From NCBI GenBank assembly GCA_049680625.1, contig JBAUID010000061.1, positions 1 to 24,031 on the forward strand: a stretch of 24,031 nucleotides of DNA, written 5' to 3'. Positions 1 to 7,868 of this stretch are shown here, in pieces. The translations under genes were made by a program, and so were the position numbers. Every line of letters starts with the position of its first letter. Position 1 is the first letter of the stretch. The DNA comes from JAUIAI01 sp049680625. Lineage in GTDB: Bacteria; Pseudomonadota; Gammaproteobacteria; Burkholderiales; Burkholderiaceae_E. The notes beneath the pieces are model-generated. The model saw only the letters and a list, made by a program, of their open reading frames with translations, was not told where the DNA came from and did not search any database.

Positions 1-1062
1 GCGCCGAACTCCACAAGCCGTTGGCGCTGGACGCTCAGCGGCGTAGCGATTGGGTTTGTGTTTTTCTGGTTCGCGCTGCGTTACACGGATATTGATGGTG
101 CATGGGACGCGCTTGAGGCCGTGAAACTGCCATGGTTGCTTGTTGTGGTTGCCGCTGGTGCTCTGTTCATAGCCGCGAAAAGCTGGCGCTGGGCAGTTTT
201 ACTCAAACCTTTGTTCGATGGACAGTTTGGTTTATTGCACCGTTCGATATACGTGGGTACGGCAGCAAACCTGGTCATCGCTCATACCGGAGAATTGGCT
301 CGCGCATCACTGGTGGGTAAACGAGTGGGGCAGCCGGTGAGCACGATTCTTGGCAGTATTGCGCTGGAACGGGTGCTGGATTTCATTGCATTGTCAGTGC
401 TGGCCGGGTTGGCACTACTGCTGGAACCGCGGGTTTCCGATTTGCTGTGGACCGCAACAATGGTCGGTATGGTTATTGCCGCGGTTGGAGTACTGGTCTT
501 GGTGAACCTGGTCTGGCCAGGCGCCCGTGCCCGAGCTATGGGGCATGGGGCGTTAAAGTTACTACCGGAAAAAGCGGTTGCGTGGTTGACCGACAAGGTA
601 ACCAAGGGGCGCAAAGGTCTGATCGCATTACAAGATCTGCGCACGTGTTTGTGGGTGTTGGCGTTGTCGGTGGTGCAGTGGCTTTTTATTGTTCTTGCGA
701 TCTGGGCGTGCGCACAGGCGGTCGGGGTCAGTATTGCTTTGCACGCGGCAATTACGGTTTTTGTGCTTACCGTCATCGGTCTTACCTTGCCTTCGTCGCC
801 AGCCCAGTTGGGCACTGTCCAGCTGGCCTTTGTTGCGGGACTGGCGCTAATGGGTCAGGAGTCCGCATCTGCTTTTGCGGCGTCCCTGGTTTACGTGGTG
901 ATGGTTAACGGCGCAATGATGGTCATTGGCGCCGTGTTCTGGCTTCGGTGGCAACACAACATCGCGGGGGCATCCGATTCCAATGTTATTGTCGCTGCCG
1001 GCGACAAGAATGGCCGCGGTCAGATCGATACTACTGATAAGCGTTTAAAAGTTCAGCGATAA
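1..1062 (+). CDS. Lysylphosphatidylglycerol synthase TM-region / flippase-like membrane protein (5' partial)
   Basis: An inner-membrane protein of the family formed by the integral-membrane half of lysylphosphatidylglycerol synthetase (UPF0104/PF03706 type), whose members are flippase-like or of unknown lipid-related function. The reading frame is open from base 1, and the first hydrophobic segment (GVAIGFVFFWFALRY) starts almost at the edge, so the true start lies upstream. The GTG at 58 falls inside this membrane segment and is unlikely to be the start. Family hallmarks are the HTGELARASLVGKR stretch followed by an ALERVLD motif, and a late LPSSPAQLGT segment. Several further hydrophobic helices follow, and the polar tail (about 35 residues) is probably cytoplasmic. 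There is no aminoacyl-transferase domain, so lipid aminoacylation is not supported. The 3' end overlaps the convergent TRAP permease gene by 18 bases. Family assignment is good; the substrate is unknown. Confidence 0.8.
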   Translation, partial: APNSTSRWRWTLSGVAIGFVFFWFALRYTDIDGAWDALEAVKLPWLLVVVAAGALFIAAKSWRWAVLLKPLFDGQFGLLHRSIYVGTAANLVIAHTGELARASLVGKRVGQPVSTILGSIALERVLDFIALSVLAGLALLLEPRVSDLLWTATMVGMVIAAVGVLVLVNLVWPGARARAMGHGALKLLPEKAVAWLTDKVTKGRKGLIALQDLRTCLWVLALSVVQWLFIVLAIWACAQAVGVSIALHAAITVFVLTVIGLTLPSSPAQLGTVQLAFVAGLALMGQESASAFAASLVYVVMVNGAMMVIGAVFWLRWQHNIAGASDSNVIVAAGDKNGRGQIDTTDKRLKVQR

Positions 1063-3702
1063 GTTTCGGTGTCCTGCGCTGCAGCTGGCCACGAACAGCG
1101 CTTGCTCCCGGGTCATGTTGGTCTGAAGTCGCAGTCCGAAGGTGTCTTTTGTTGCTGCTGCATAAGTCTGGAGGCCGGGCACCAGTTCTTTTGCCGCCCG
1201 ATTGCGCCAAGTCATTTGTGCGTTAAAGGCCGTAATCGCCTTATCGATCTGGGCCAGCGCTTTTTCCTTGTCCGGAGTACGGCCGCTTAGTTCCCGCCCG
1301 CCGGTGTACAGGGCAGAGCGTATGTCGCTGGCGCCTTTGATCTTGCCAATGCGATTAGTCAGTTCTTTGACATCATCAGCAGTTGCCGCCGGCTCTCCTT
1401 GTTCGACTTTGGCACGCAGGTCTTGAAGTTCTTTTTCCATCTCGCGCAGCGAGTCGGTGTCGTTGAATAGCTCAAGCATGCTGGCAACCGGTTCGTAGCT
1501 GCTGTCAGCCGAGCGGCGATATCCCAGACGGGCGATTCTTTCATCCTTACGCAAGACAGAGAACGTTTTGTCGGCTTCTGCCCATTGCCCGGGAATACCG
1601 TCCAACAGGCTTTGCTGGCGCTCTTTCAGTGCGGCCGCTCGCTCCAGTAGCTTGTCTTTGGCTGTAGCGTTATCGTCGCCGTAGAGTCGGCTCGCGTCGG
1701 TTTCCAGAGTGTCAATGCGCAGCTTGAGTTTGCCAACGTCTTTCTCGATAAGCCGCACCTGGCTATGGAGGGGTCGGTATTGCGCCGCCCCGGCCTCAAC
1801 AGCGTCGGCCTTTGAGCGCGCTTCAGCAAGCAGGCCGGGCGTTTTCTCAGCGGCTGTCAGCATAGACGTCAACTGGGACTGTATCGATTTTGGCAGGTAT
1901 GTTGTGTCGAGTGCCTTAGCCGTTTCGATAGCTGATGAGATTGCCGATCCGTTCTGATCGTATTGCTGTGCGGCGTACTCTTCGAGGCAGTATTGCAGTT
2001 TCGGGTTGCGCGGTGGCGGTGCCGTCACGGAGGTAAACGATACCCGGTTCGGCAGGTAGTTCACGAGTTGCGGGGTGTAGCCGACGATTGTCAGGGCGAC
2101 CAGCTGCAAAAAAATGAACGGAATAACCCCTTTATAGATGTCAATCGTTTTGACTACCGCCGGCGCCACCCCGCGCAGGTAGAACAAGGCGAAGCCAAAT
2201 GGCGGGGTCAGAAATGACGTTTGAATGTTCAGGCCAATCATGACACCCAGCCACACAGCCGTAACGTTAGCGCCTGGGTCCGCCAGTAAAATTGGCGCCA
2301 CGATCGGAACAACGACAACGGCAATTTCGATGAAGTCCAGGAAAAAGCCGAGAAAGAAAATCACGGCCATCACAATAATGAACTGGCTCCAGAAACCACC
2401 GGGCAGACTATTGAGGAATTCACGAACAATATCTTCGCCGCCAAAGGCCCGGAATGCGGCCGTCAGCATGGCCGCACCAAGCAGGATAATAAATACCAGC
2501 GAGGTGGTCTTGGCGGTCTCGACCATTACTTCGTATAAGGTGTTGTCGATTCGGTAAGCGCGCCAGCCACTCCAGATCAGGGCAATCACCAGGGCAGCGA
2601 CAGCGCCAAGCGCCAGGTTGACCCCGAGGCGGTCGGCGTCCGAATTGATGTTCTTGATATTCGTGTCGTAATTCGCAAGAACGTAGGCGATGATAACCAG
2701 GGCAACCATCGCAATGATGGCTGGGTAGAACCGACTGCGTTTGCCTTCGTAGAGGCGATAGCCAGCCATGAGCATCGCGCCGGCAGCGCCAATGGCACCT
2801 GCCTGATTGACGGTTGCAATGCCCGCAATAATTGAGCCGAGGACCAGGAAAATTAAGGTTAGCGGCGGTACCAGGGTGAGGACAACGTTAATCAGAAAAG
2901 CTTTGTCCATTGCGCCTTCGCGCGGTACCGAAGGCGCCACTGACGGGCGCACAAAGGCAAGCACCAGAATGAACAACATGTAAAGACATACCAGCACCAG
3001 ACCCGGCACAAATGCGCCAAGGAACATTTCACCTGCACTGGTAGATGCGACCCCATATTCTGACGGCATGGATAACTGGCCGGTGGCTTGTTTGTACAAA
3101 GCCTGTCGCATCGTACCGGCCTGATCAACCGCACTGGCCAGCTGGTCTGCCAGAATGATGAGCACAATAGATGGTGGAATAATCTGGCCCAGCGTACCGG
3201 AGGCGGCGATGGTGCCGGTCGCCAGGGGGACAGAATAGTTATTGCGCAGCATGGCAGGCAATGAAATCAAGCCCATGGCAACCACAGTGGCACCCAGAAT
3301 CCCGGTGGTTGCCGCAAGCAACGCACCAACAAAGACCACCGAAATGCCCAGACCACCGCGAACCGGGCCAAATAGCTGCGCCATTGTCAGCAGCAAGTCT
3401 TCGGCAATTTTTGAGCGTTGCAGCATGATGCCCATGAAAATAAACAATGGGATCGCAATTAAGGTGTCTCTTTCCACCTCCCAATAGACGCCGCGTAGAT
3501 TAGTAACACCCGCACTGAGCCACTGTGACGGCCCACCCTGGTGAAAATACGCATTGACGTCACTGGCAAACAGCCAGCCGGCACCGGCGGCAATCATGAT
3601 GGACAAGATGGCCGAACCGGGTAATGCAAAGGCAACCGGATAGCCCGAGGCAAGGGCCACGGCCATCAGAATGACTAACAGGGCAAGAAAATACAATTCC
3701 AT
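1045..3702 (-). CDS. dctM: TRAP transporter large permease (DctM family) with a long C-terminal coiled-coil-like extension
   Basis: The large membrane subunit of a tripartite ATP-independent periplasmic transporter, which carries substrate across the inner membrane using an ion gradient. Residues 1-545 are strongly hydrophobic. They include the DctM-type segments PLFIFMGIMLQRS (85-97), a PVRGGLGISVVFVGALLAATTG-like block (113-134), the IIPPSIVLIILADQ motif (174-187) and, late, SFLTPPFGFALFYLRG (496-511). Extra hydrophobic helices lie around 325-380, so the membrane part exceeds the usual length of about 425 residues. Residues 550-885 are hydrophilic, rich in A, E, K, L, Q and R, and look helical or coiled-coil, with no recognised domain. 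The protein is about twice the typical DctM size. It is the last gene of the operon, 124 bases after the small permease. Alternative: the tail could belong to a subfamily I do not recall. The permease call is firm; the tail's role is unknown. Confidence 0.9.
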   Translation of the reverse strand: MELYFLALLVILMAVALASGYPVAFALPGSAILSIMIAAGAGWLFASDVNAYFHQGGPSQWLSAGVTNLRGVYWEVERDTLIAIPLFIFMGIMLQRSKIAEDLLLTMAQLFGPVRGGLGISVVFVGALLAATTGILGATVVAMGLISLPAMLRNNYSVPLATGTIAASGTLGQIIPPSIVLIILADQLASAVDQAGTMRQALYKQATGQLSMPSEYGVASTSAGEMFLGAFVPGLVLVCLYMLFILVLAFVRPSVAPSVPREGAMDKAFLINVVLTLVPPLTLIFLVLGSIIAGIATVNQAGAIGAAGAMLMAGYRLYEGKRSRFYPAIIAMVALVIIAYVLANYDTNIKNINSDADRLGVNLALGAVAALVIALIWSGWRAYRIDNTLYEVMVETAKTTSLVFIILLGAAMLTAAFRAFGGEDIVREFLNSLPGGFWSQFIIVMAVIFFLGFFLDFIEIAVVVVPIVAPILLADPGANVTAVWLGVMIGLNIQTSFLTPPFGFALFYLRGVAPAVVKTIDIYKGVIPFIFLQLVALTIVGYTPQLVNYLPNRVSFTSVTAPPPRNPKLQYCLEEYAAQQYDQNGSAISSAIETAKALDTTYLPKSIQSQLTSMLTAAEKTPGLLAEARSKADAVEAGAAQYRPLHSQVRLIEKDVGKLKLRIDTLETDASRLYGDDNATAKDKLLERAAALKERQQSLLDGIPGQWAEADKTFSVLRKDERIARLGYRRSADSSYEPVASMLELFNDTDSLREMEKELQDLRAKVEQGEPAATADDVKELTNRIGKIKGASDIRSALYTGGRELSGRTPDKEKALAQIDKAITAFNAQMTWRNRAAKELVPGLQTYAAATKDTFGLRLQTNMTREQALFVASCSAGHRNLSLNF

Positions 3703-3737
3703 TTGGCTATCTGGGTAAGTGTCTGTTCAGAAGCTGG

Positions 3738-3753
3738 CTCCGGGTGACCGGAG
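3738..3753 (-). other. Intercistronic hairpin upstream of the TRAP large permease
   Basis: A perfect 6-bp inverted repeat (CTCCGG / CCGGAG) closes a 4-base loop in the 124-base gap between the small and large permease genes. No T-run follows on the minus strand, so it is not a standard intrinsic terminator. It could be an mRNA processing or stability element. It is short and may be chance. Confidence 0.35.
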
Positions 3754-3826
3754 TTGGGGTGTTGACGTTTGATCGCAATGTGTTTTTTGCTTCCACGCAC
3801 TACGCACGGGTAATGCTCTCGCCGCT

Positions 3827-4819
3827 TCAGTGCGGCATGCCTTCGGCGACGATTCTTTTTCCGGGTTCGTCCCGCCAGTCGGCGACAGATTCGAGCAACT
3901 GGCTGACAAACTGAATCAACATGGTGATTGCAAAGACCGCCAGGAAACCGGCCATCAAATATTTGGTGTACATGCCAAAACCCGACTGAGACACTTCGTA
4001 GTTCAGCATCGGGCTGTTGATAATGGACGAGCGTCCACCCATGCCAACAATCAAAATTACCCAACAGACTGACAGGCCTAGAAAGATAGCACCCCAGGCG
4101 TTAACGAAACCCTTGGTGCGGGGCTTAAACGACGCGTAGAAAACATCGACCCGAACGTGGCCATCTTCCAGCAAGGTATAAGCACTGGCAAATAAGAAAA
4201 GTGCGGCATACCAGAATCGCACCAGGTCACCCATAAAGGCTTGCTCATACGAAAAGATGAATCGGGTGATAACGATGCTTAGCTCGGCAACAACGATCAG
4301 CAAGGTGAGCCAGACAAAACCCAACGACCGGGTGAACAAGGCAATTACAGCGCCGAGCAAGATCAGCGGAATATGAACCGTCGGGCCACGGTATAGAGAG
4401 CGGCCTAGCTGGGTGGCGATGTCGGGGCTGAAGAACACCTCAAGCATGCCTTCAACACGCAGGAATGAAATCGCCGCGTCGGCGACTCCAACGAGCAGGA
4501 CAGCCCAAAACGCGGCTCGTATCAGGTAAGCGCTATATCCCGAAATTCGAGTGGCGTCAGCCCGTAGCGAGCGGCCCGAACTCTTAAGTGCATAAATAAT
4601 CGCGATGCCAAACAGGGCGATGTAAATCGCCAGTTGGATCCAGCTTTGTGTTGTTGTTCCAGCCGCCGCGCTGAATAAAGGCGAAATACCTGGCCAACTC
4701 AGGTTGACCGTCAGGTAGTTGTTGATCAGAAAGCCGAGCAGGGCGGCAAGCATGGCCCACGCAAAACTGCGTACAACAGGGGCCGGGGAAAAGTCTGCGG
4801 GTTGTGCGGATGCGCCCAT
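3827..4819 (-). CDS. dctQ: TRAP transporter small permease (DctQ family), long form
   Basis: The small membrane subunit of the TRAP transporter, which pairs with the large permease in the inner membrane. The 330-residue product has about seven or eight hydrophobic helices (near 15-38, 58-77, 97-115, 148-188, 202-218, 242-262 and 287-308). The classic DctQ core is the C-terminal half, with RFWYAALFLFASAYTLLEDG and the following HVRVDVFYASFKPR segment, a typical DctQ signature. Ordinary DctQ proteins have four helices in roughly 160-200 residues, so the N-terminal half is an addition. Long small permeases of this kind are known with the mannitol/chloroaromatic or keto-acid type of TRAP system, which fits the neighbouring binding protein. 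The ATG at 4819 lacks a strong ribosome-binding site. The gene lies 164 bases after the binding-protein gene, separated by two hairpins. Confidence 0.88.
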   Translation of the reverse strand: MGASAQPADFSPAPVVRSFAWAMLAALLGFLINNYLTVNLSWPGISPLFSAAAGTTTQSWIQLAIYIALFGIAIIYALKSSGRSLRADATRISGYSAYLIRAAFWAVLLVGVADAAISFLRVEGMLEVFFSPDIATQLGRSLYRGPTVHIPLILLGAVIALFTRSLGFVWLTLLIVVAELSIVITRFIFSYEQAFMGDLVRFWYAALFLFASAYTLLEDGHVRVDVFYASFKPRTKGFVNAWGAIFLGLSVCWVILIVGMGGRSSIINSPMLNYEVSQSGFGMYTKYLMAGFLAVFAITMLIQFVSQLLESVADWRDEPGKRIVAEGMPH

Positions 4820-4888
4820 ATGCAGTAGACCAACGGGTTAATTGAGGTGACGAGCCTGCAGCTGGCAGACAGTGATAGGAACACGAGT

Positions 4889-4923
4889 AAAAATTCTGGC
4901 CGGAACCGCTTGCCGGTTCCGGC
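4889..4923 (-). terminator. Intrinsic-terminator-like hairpin between TRAP binding protein and small permease genes
   Basis: A perfect 10-bp inverted repeat (GCCGGAACCG / CGGTTCCGGC, 4899-4923) with a 5-base loop. Read on the minus strand it is followed within a few bases by ATTTTTA. This is the architecture of a rho-independent terminator, with a short T-run, placed inside the operon. It would favour the abundant binding protein over the permeases, as in many binding-protein-dependent transporters. Partial read-through is inferred, because the downstream permeases have no obvious separate promoter. Confidence 0.65.
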
Positions 4924-4942
4924 AAGTTGGATCCGGCCAGAT

Positions 4943-4974
4943 GGGTTGGCAGTACGGCGGTACGCCGCCAACCC
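4943..4974 (-). other. Second, larger hairpin just after the TRAP binding-protein stop codon
   Basis: An outer 8-bp perfect stem (GGGTTGGC / GCCAACCC) encloses an inner 4-bp stem (GGCG / CGCC) with a 3-base loop and a one-sided 5-base bulge. It begins 10 bases after the dctP stop codon and precedes the terminator-like hairpin. The position suits a 3'-end stabiliser of dctP mRNA. There is no T-run directly after it, so it is unlikely to terminate transcription alone. Confidence 0.5.
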
Positions 4975-4983
4975 GGACTGAGC

Positions 4984-6075
4984 TTACAGACCCATGATCC
5001 GATTGCGCTGATTGCTGAAGGCAATCTCGGCAATCTTCTGGTAACCGCCAATCTCTTTGATGGCCGCGGTATGGGCATCAGCGATCTTTTTGGCCAGCGG
5101 GCTGTGGCTGCGGGTCTCTTCCAGAACTTCTTCCCAGCCTTTGGCAAAGCTGTCGTAGATTTCGTCGGAGAACTGCTTGGTGACCACACCGTGCTCATTG
5201 ATCAGCTTGGCAAGATATTTACCGTTGTTGGCCTGGGCTTCTTCGTAGTGCAGGGCGTTTTCTTCGTTACAAGCGGCGGTCAGCAGGGCTTGCTCCCACT
5301 TGGACAGGCCACTCCACCACTTGTTGTTCATGGCAAAAGCCAGACCGCCGCCCGGCTCGTGGAAACCCGGGTAGTAGTAAAACTTGGCGGCTTCGTAGAA
5401 CTTCATGAAGTAGTCGTTGTACGGACCAACCCACTCGGTTGCTGAAATCGCGCCAGACACCAGGTTTTCATAAATCTGGCCACCCGGCAGGGAAACCGGA
5501 GAGCCGCCCAGCTTAGCCAGTACGTCACCACCCAGACCCGGGATACGCATTTTCAGACCTTTGAGGTCGTCAGCAGTATTGATTTCTTTGTTGAACCAGC
5601 CACCCATCTGGGTGCCGGTGCCGCCACAGGTGATTGCTTTCATGCCGTAGCCGCCGTGTAGCTCATCCCACAGGGCTTGTCCGCCACCAAACTTGATCCA
5701 GGCGTTCCACTCGAGGTTGGTCATGCCAAAAGGTACGGCGGTGAAGAAGGCGAAACCGGGGTGCTTTCCTTTGAAGTAATAGTCAGCCGAAATGTAGGCC
5801 TGGGCATTGCCGGATGCGACTTCGTCGAAGACGTCGAATGCACCAACGCGCTCGCCGGCTGAGAAGTACTTGGTGGTGATCCGGCCTTCGGATAATTCGG
5901 TGATGCGCTTGGCAAGGCGTTGCGCGCTCAGGCCAAGACCCGGAAAGTCACGTGGCCAGCTAGAGACGATAACCATCTCTTTTTTGCCCTGCGAGATCGC
6001 GGGTGCAGCAATAGTGGCGGCAGTTGCACCAACGCCGGTGACTGCAGCCGATTTAAGAAACTTACGACGTTCCAT
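4984..6075 (-). CDS. dctP: TRAP transporter periplasmic binding protein, TakP/FcbT1-like, Tat-exported
   Basis: The periplasmic solute receptor that captures the substrate and delivers it to the DctQ-DctM permease pair. The N-terminus carries a twin-arginine signal (RRKFLK at residues 3-8) and a hydrophobic stretch ending near APAIS, so export as a folded protein is likely. The mature part matches the TRAP mannitol/chloroaromatic or alpha-keto-acid subgroup: GLKMRIPGLGG (173-183, with R177, the conserved substrate-binding arginine position) and SATEWVGPYND (211-221, E214/W215). In TakP the corresponding region binds a keto acid with a metal ion. The C-terminus is a long helix, as in the dimerising TakP form. 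The start is firm: AAGGAG lies 7 bases before the ATG. It is first in the operon and followed by two hairpins. Keto acid or a related carboxylate is the likeliest substrate, but this is inference. Confidence 0.92.
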   Translation of the reverse strand: MERRKFLKSAAVTGVGATAATIAAPAISQGKKEMVIVSSWPRDFPGLGLSAQRLAKRITELSEGRITTKYFSAGERVGAFDVFDEVASGNAQAYISADYYFKGKHPGFAFFTAVPFGMTNLEWNAWIKFGGGQALWDELHGGYGMKAITCGGTGTQMGGWFNKEINTADDLKGLKMRIPGLGGDVLAKLGGSPVSLPGGQIYENLVSGAISATEWVGPYNDYFMKFYEAAKFYYYPGFHEPGGGLAFAMNNKWWSGLSKWEQALLTAACNEENALHYEEAQANNGKYLAKLINEHGVVTKQFSDEIYDSFAKGWEEVLEETRSHSPLAKKIADAHTAAIKEIGGYQKIAEIAFSNQRNRIMGL

Positions 6076-6081
6076 GATGTC

Positions 6082-6087
6082 TCCTTA
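6082..6087 (-). promoter_or_regulatory. Strong ribosome-binding site of the TRAP binding-protein gene
   Basis: On the minus strand AAGGAG precedes the ATG by 7 bases. It is the best Shine-Dalgarno sequence in the operon; the permease genes have none as good. It fixes the start and fits high expression of the receptor. Confidence 0.7.
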
Positions 6088-6325
6088 AAGACGTTTTTGA
6101 GTTCTTATGCCGGAGCGCCCACCCCTTTTGAGAGCTGACCTCCGTCATCGGGAGTTCCGCCAGGGCTGACCGGGAGGTACCCGTGGCTGCTTCTGGCTTG
6201 AGGCGTATCGTACACGCAAACCTGCCTGATTCAGGGGGTAAACCAGCGTCAAAGCGACGGTTTTAGGCGGTGAAGTGGTTATCGGAACGCTGGTGGTACG
6301 CTGTTGGTGCGCGTTCAGCGTCGGA

Positions 6326-7735
6326 TCAGGCAACACCGGCGCTGGCCAGCCGGATCCGGGTCTGGGCCACGGCCTGCCGGACCTGATTTGGTGCCGTGCC
6401 ACCAGCATGATTGCGTGCCGCCACCGACCCCTCCAGGGTCAGCACATCGGCAACGTCTGCTTCGATCAGCGGGCTGAACTTTTGTAGTTGACTCAGCCCC
6501 AGTTCAGACAAGTCGGACTGTGCCTCGATGCCCGCTTTAACTGCCTGCGCCACGACTTCGTGGGCTTCGCGAAATGGCATGCCTTTGCGCACCAGGTAAT
6601 CGGCCAGGTCTGTTGCGGTCGAAAACCCCTGCGCGGCCGCGGCGCGCATCCGGGTCGGGTTGGTTTGAATACCCGCTGTCATCTCGACAAAAATGCGCAG
6701 AGTGGCGAGCACGGTATCGGCGGCGTCAAATAGCGGTTCTTTGTCTTCCTGGTTGTCTTTGTTGTAGGCCAGCGGCTGGCCTTTCATCAGGGTCAGCAGG
6801 CTGATCAGGTCACCATAGACCCGGCCGGTTTTGCCGCGGGCAAGCTCGGGAATGTCCGGGTTTTTCTTCTGCGGCATGATTGACGACCCGGTGCAAAACC
6901 GGTCGGCCATGCTGATGAAGCCCATACCCGGCGACATCCATAACACCAGTTCTTCAGACAGCCGGCTGATATGCATCATGATCAGGCTCGCGGCAGCACA
7001 AAACTCAATGGCGAAGTCCCGGTCGGAAACCGCATCCAGAGAGTTGCGACAAATGGAATCGAAACCCAGTTGGCGGGCGGTGGACTCACGGTCAATCGGA
7101 TAAGTGGTGCCGGCCAGGGCTGCAGCACCCAGGGGTAAGCGATTAACGCGACGACGACAGTCGGTTAGTCGTTCTGCGTCGCGGGCAAACATCTCGACAT
7201 AGGCCAGCATGTGATGCCCAAAGGTAATGGGTTGGGCAACCTGCATGTGTGTGAAGCCTGGCATGATGGTGTCGGCTTCGCGCTCGGCCACCTCGACCAG
7301 GGCAAGCTGCAGCTGGCCGAGCAGGGTGGTTGTTGAGTCAATCGTGGCGCGGACCCATAATCGGATATCGGTGGCCACCTGGTCATTGCGTGAGCGCCCG
7401 GTATGTAATCGCTTTCCGGCGTCACCCACCAGCGCCGTCAGTCGGGCTTCTATATTCAGGTGGACGTCTTCGAGTTCGATTTTCCATTCGAACCGCCCAC
7501 TTTCTATCTCGTTTCGAATTGTTCCGAGCCCGCTTTGGATATCGGCGAGGTCTTGTTTTGAGATGATGTTGTTGTCGTGCAGCATTACTGCGTGGGCCAG
7601 TGAGCCGTCGATGTCCATTAGCGCTAATCGTTGGTCAAAGCCAACAGAAGCGTTATAGCGCTGCACGAGGTCAGACATGGGTTCGGTGAATAAACCAGAC
7701 CACCCGGCGCTTTTGTTCGATAGCTGCTCAGTCAT
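6326..7735 (-). CDS. argH: Argininosuccinate lyase
   Basis: Cytoplasmic enzyme that splits argininosuccinate into arginine and fumarate, the last step of arginine synthesis. The product is 469 residues, full length for the family. Visible motifs include KRLHTGRSRNDQVATD (108-123), the catalytic-histidine region PGFTHMQVAQP (H163) and the fumarase/aspartase superfamily signature GSSIMPQKKNPD (283-294), which carries the catalytic serine. I chose ATG 7735, with AGGA just upstream, over an ATG seven codons earlier at 7756 that lacks a ribosome-binding site; homologues also start near the SGW-LFTEP segment. The gene is divergent from algZ, an arrangement known from Pseudomonas and relatives. A 250-base gap separates it from the downstream TRAP operon, so the two are probably transcribed separately. 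Confidence 0.97.
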   Translation of the reverse strand: MTEQLSNKSAGWSGLFTEPMSDLVQRYNASVGFDQRLALMDIDGSLAHAVMLHDNNIISKQDLADIQSGLGTIRNEIESGRFEWKIELEDVHLNIEARLTALVGDAGKRLHTGRSRNDQVATDIRLWVRATIDSTTTLLGQLQLALVEVAEREADTIMPGFTHMQVAQPITFGHHMLAYVEMFARDAERLTDCRRRVNRLPLGAAALAGTTYPIDRESTARQLGFDSICRNSLDAVSDRDFAIEFCAAASLIMMHISRLSEELVLWMSPGMGFISMADRFCTGSSIMPQKKNPDIPELARGKTGRVYGDLISLLTLMKGQPLAYNKDNQEDKEPLFDAADTVLATLRIFVEMTAGIQTNPTRMRAAAAQGFSTATDLADYLVRKGMPFREAHEVVAQAVKAGIEAQSDLSELGLSQLQKFSPLIEADVADVLTLEGSVAARNHAGGTAPNQVRQAVAQTRIRLASAGVA

Positions 7736-7868
7736 AAATCCTGCTAATAAATGCAAATTTGTCGATTAAAGACAACAAGTTGTGGGTATTTCAGTAGTCA
7801 GAATATTGTACCGGTCGCTATCCTGAACGGGTCGGATATTGATATTCGGCAGTCAACCCGTGTAGAGG
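7736..7868. promoter_or_regulatory. Divergent argH / algZ intergenic region
   Basis: These 133 non-coding bases must hold the promoters of both argH (leftward) and algZ (rightward). They contain a small inverted repeat, ACAAC-AA-GTTGT, at 7772-7783 and a GATATT direct repeat near 7830-7842. I could not assign -35/-10 pairs with confidence. Confidence 0.5.

Noticed and set aside
282..815. A 177-codon open frame on the minus strand opposite the flippase-like gene
   Set aside because: Composition is that of a complement frame (rich in T, S, A, R) with no family motif; the plus-strand gene is well supported.
3675..4064. A 129-codon minus-strand frame bridging the two TRAP permeases
   Set aside because: It overlaps both genes in another frame and has no motif; it only arises because the 124-base gap lacks stops in that frame.
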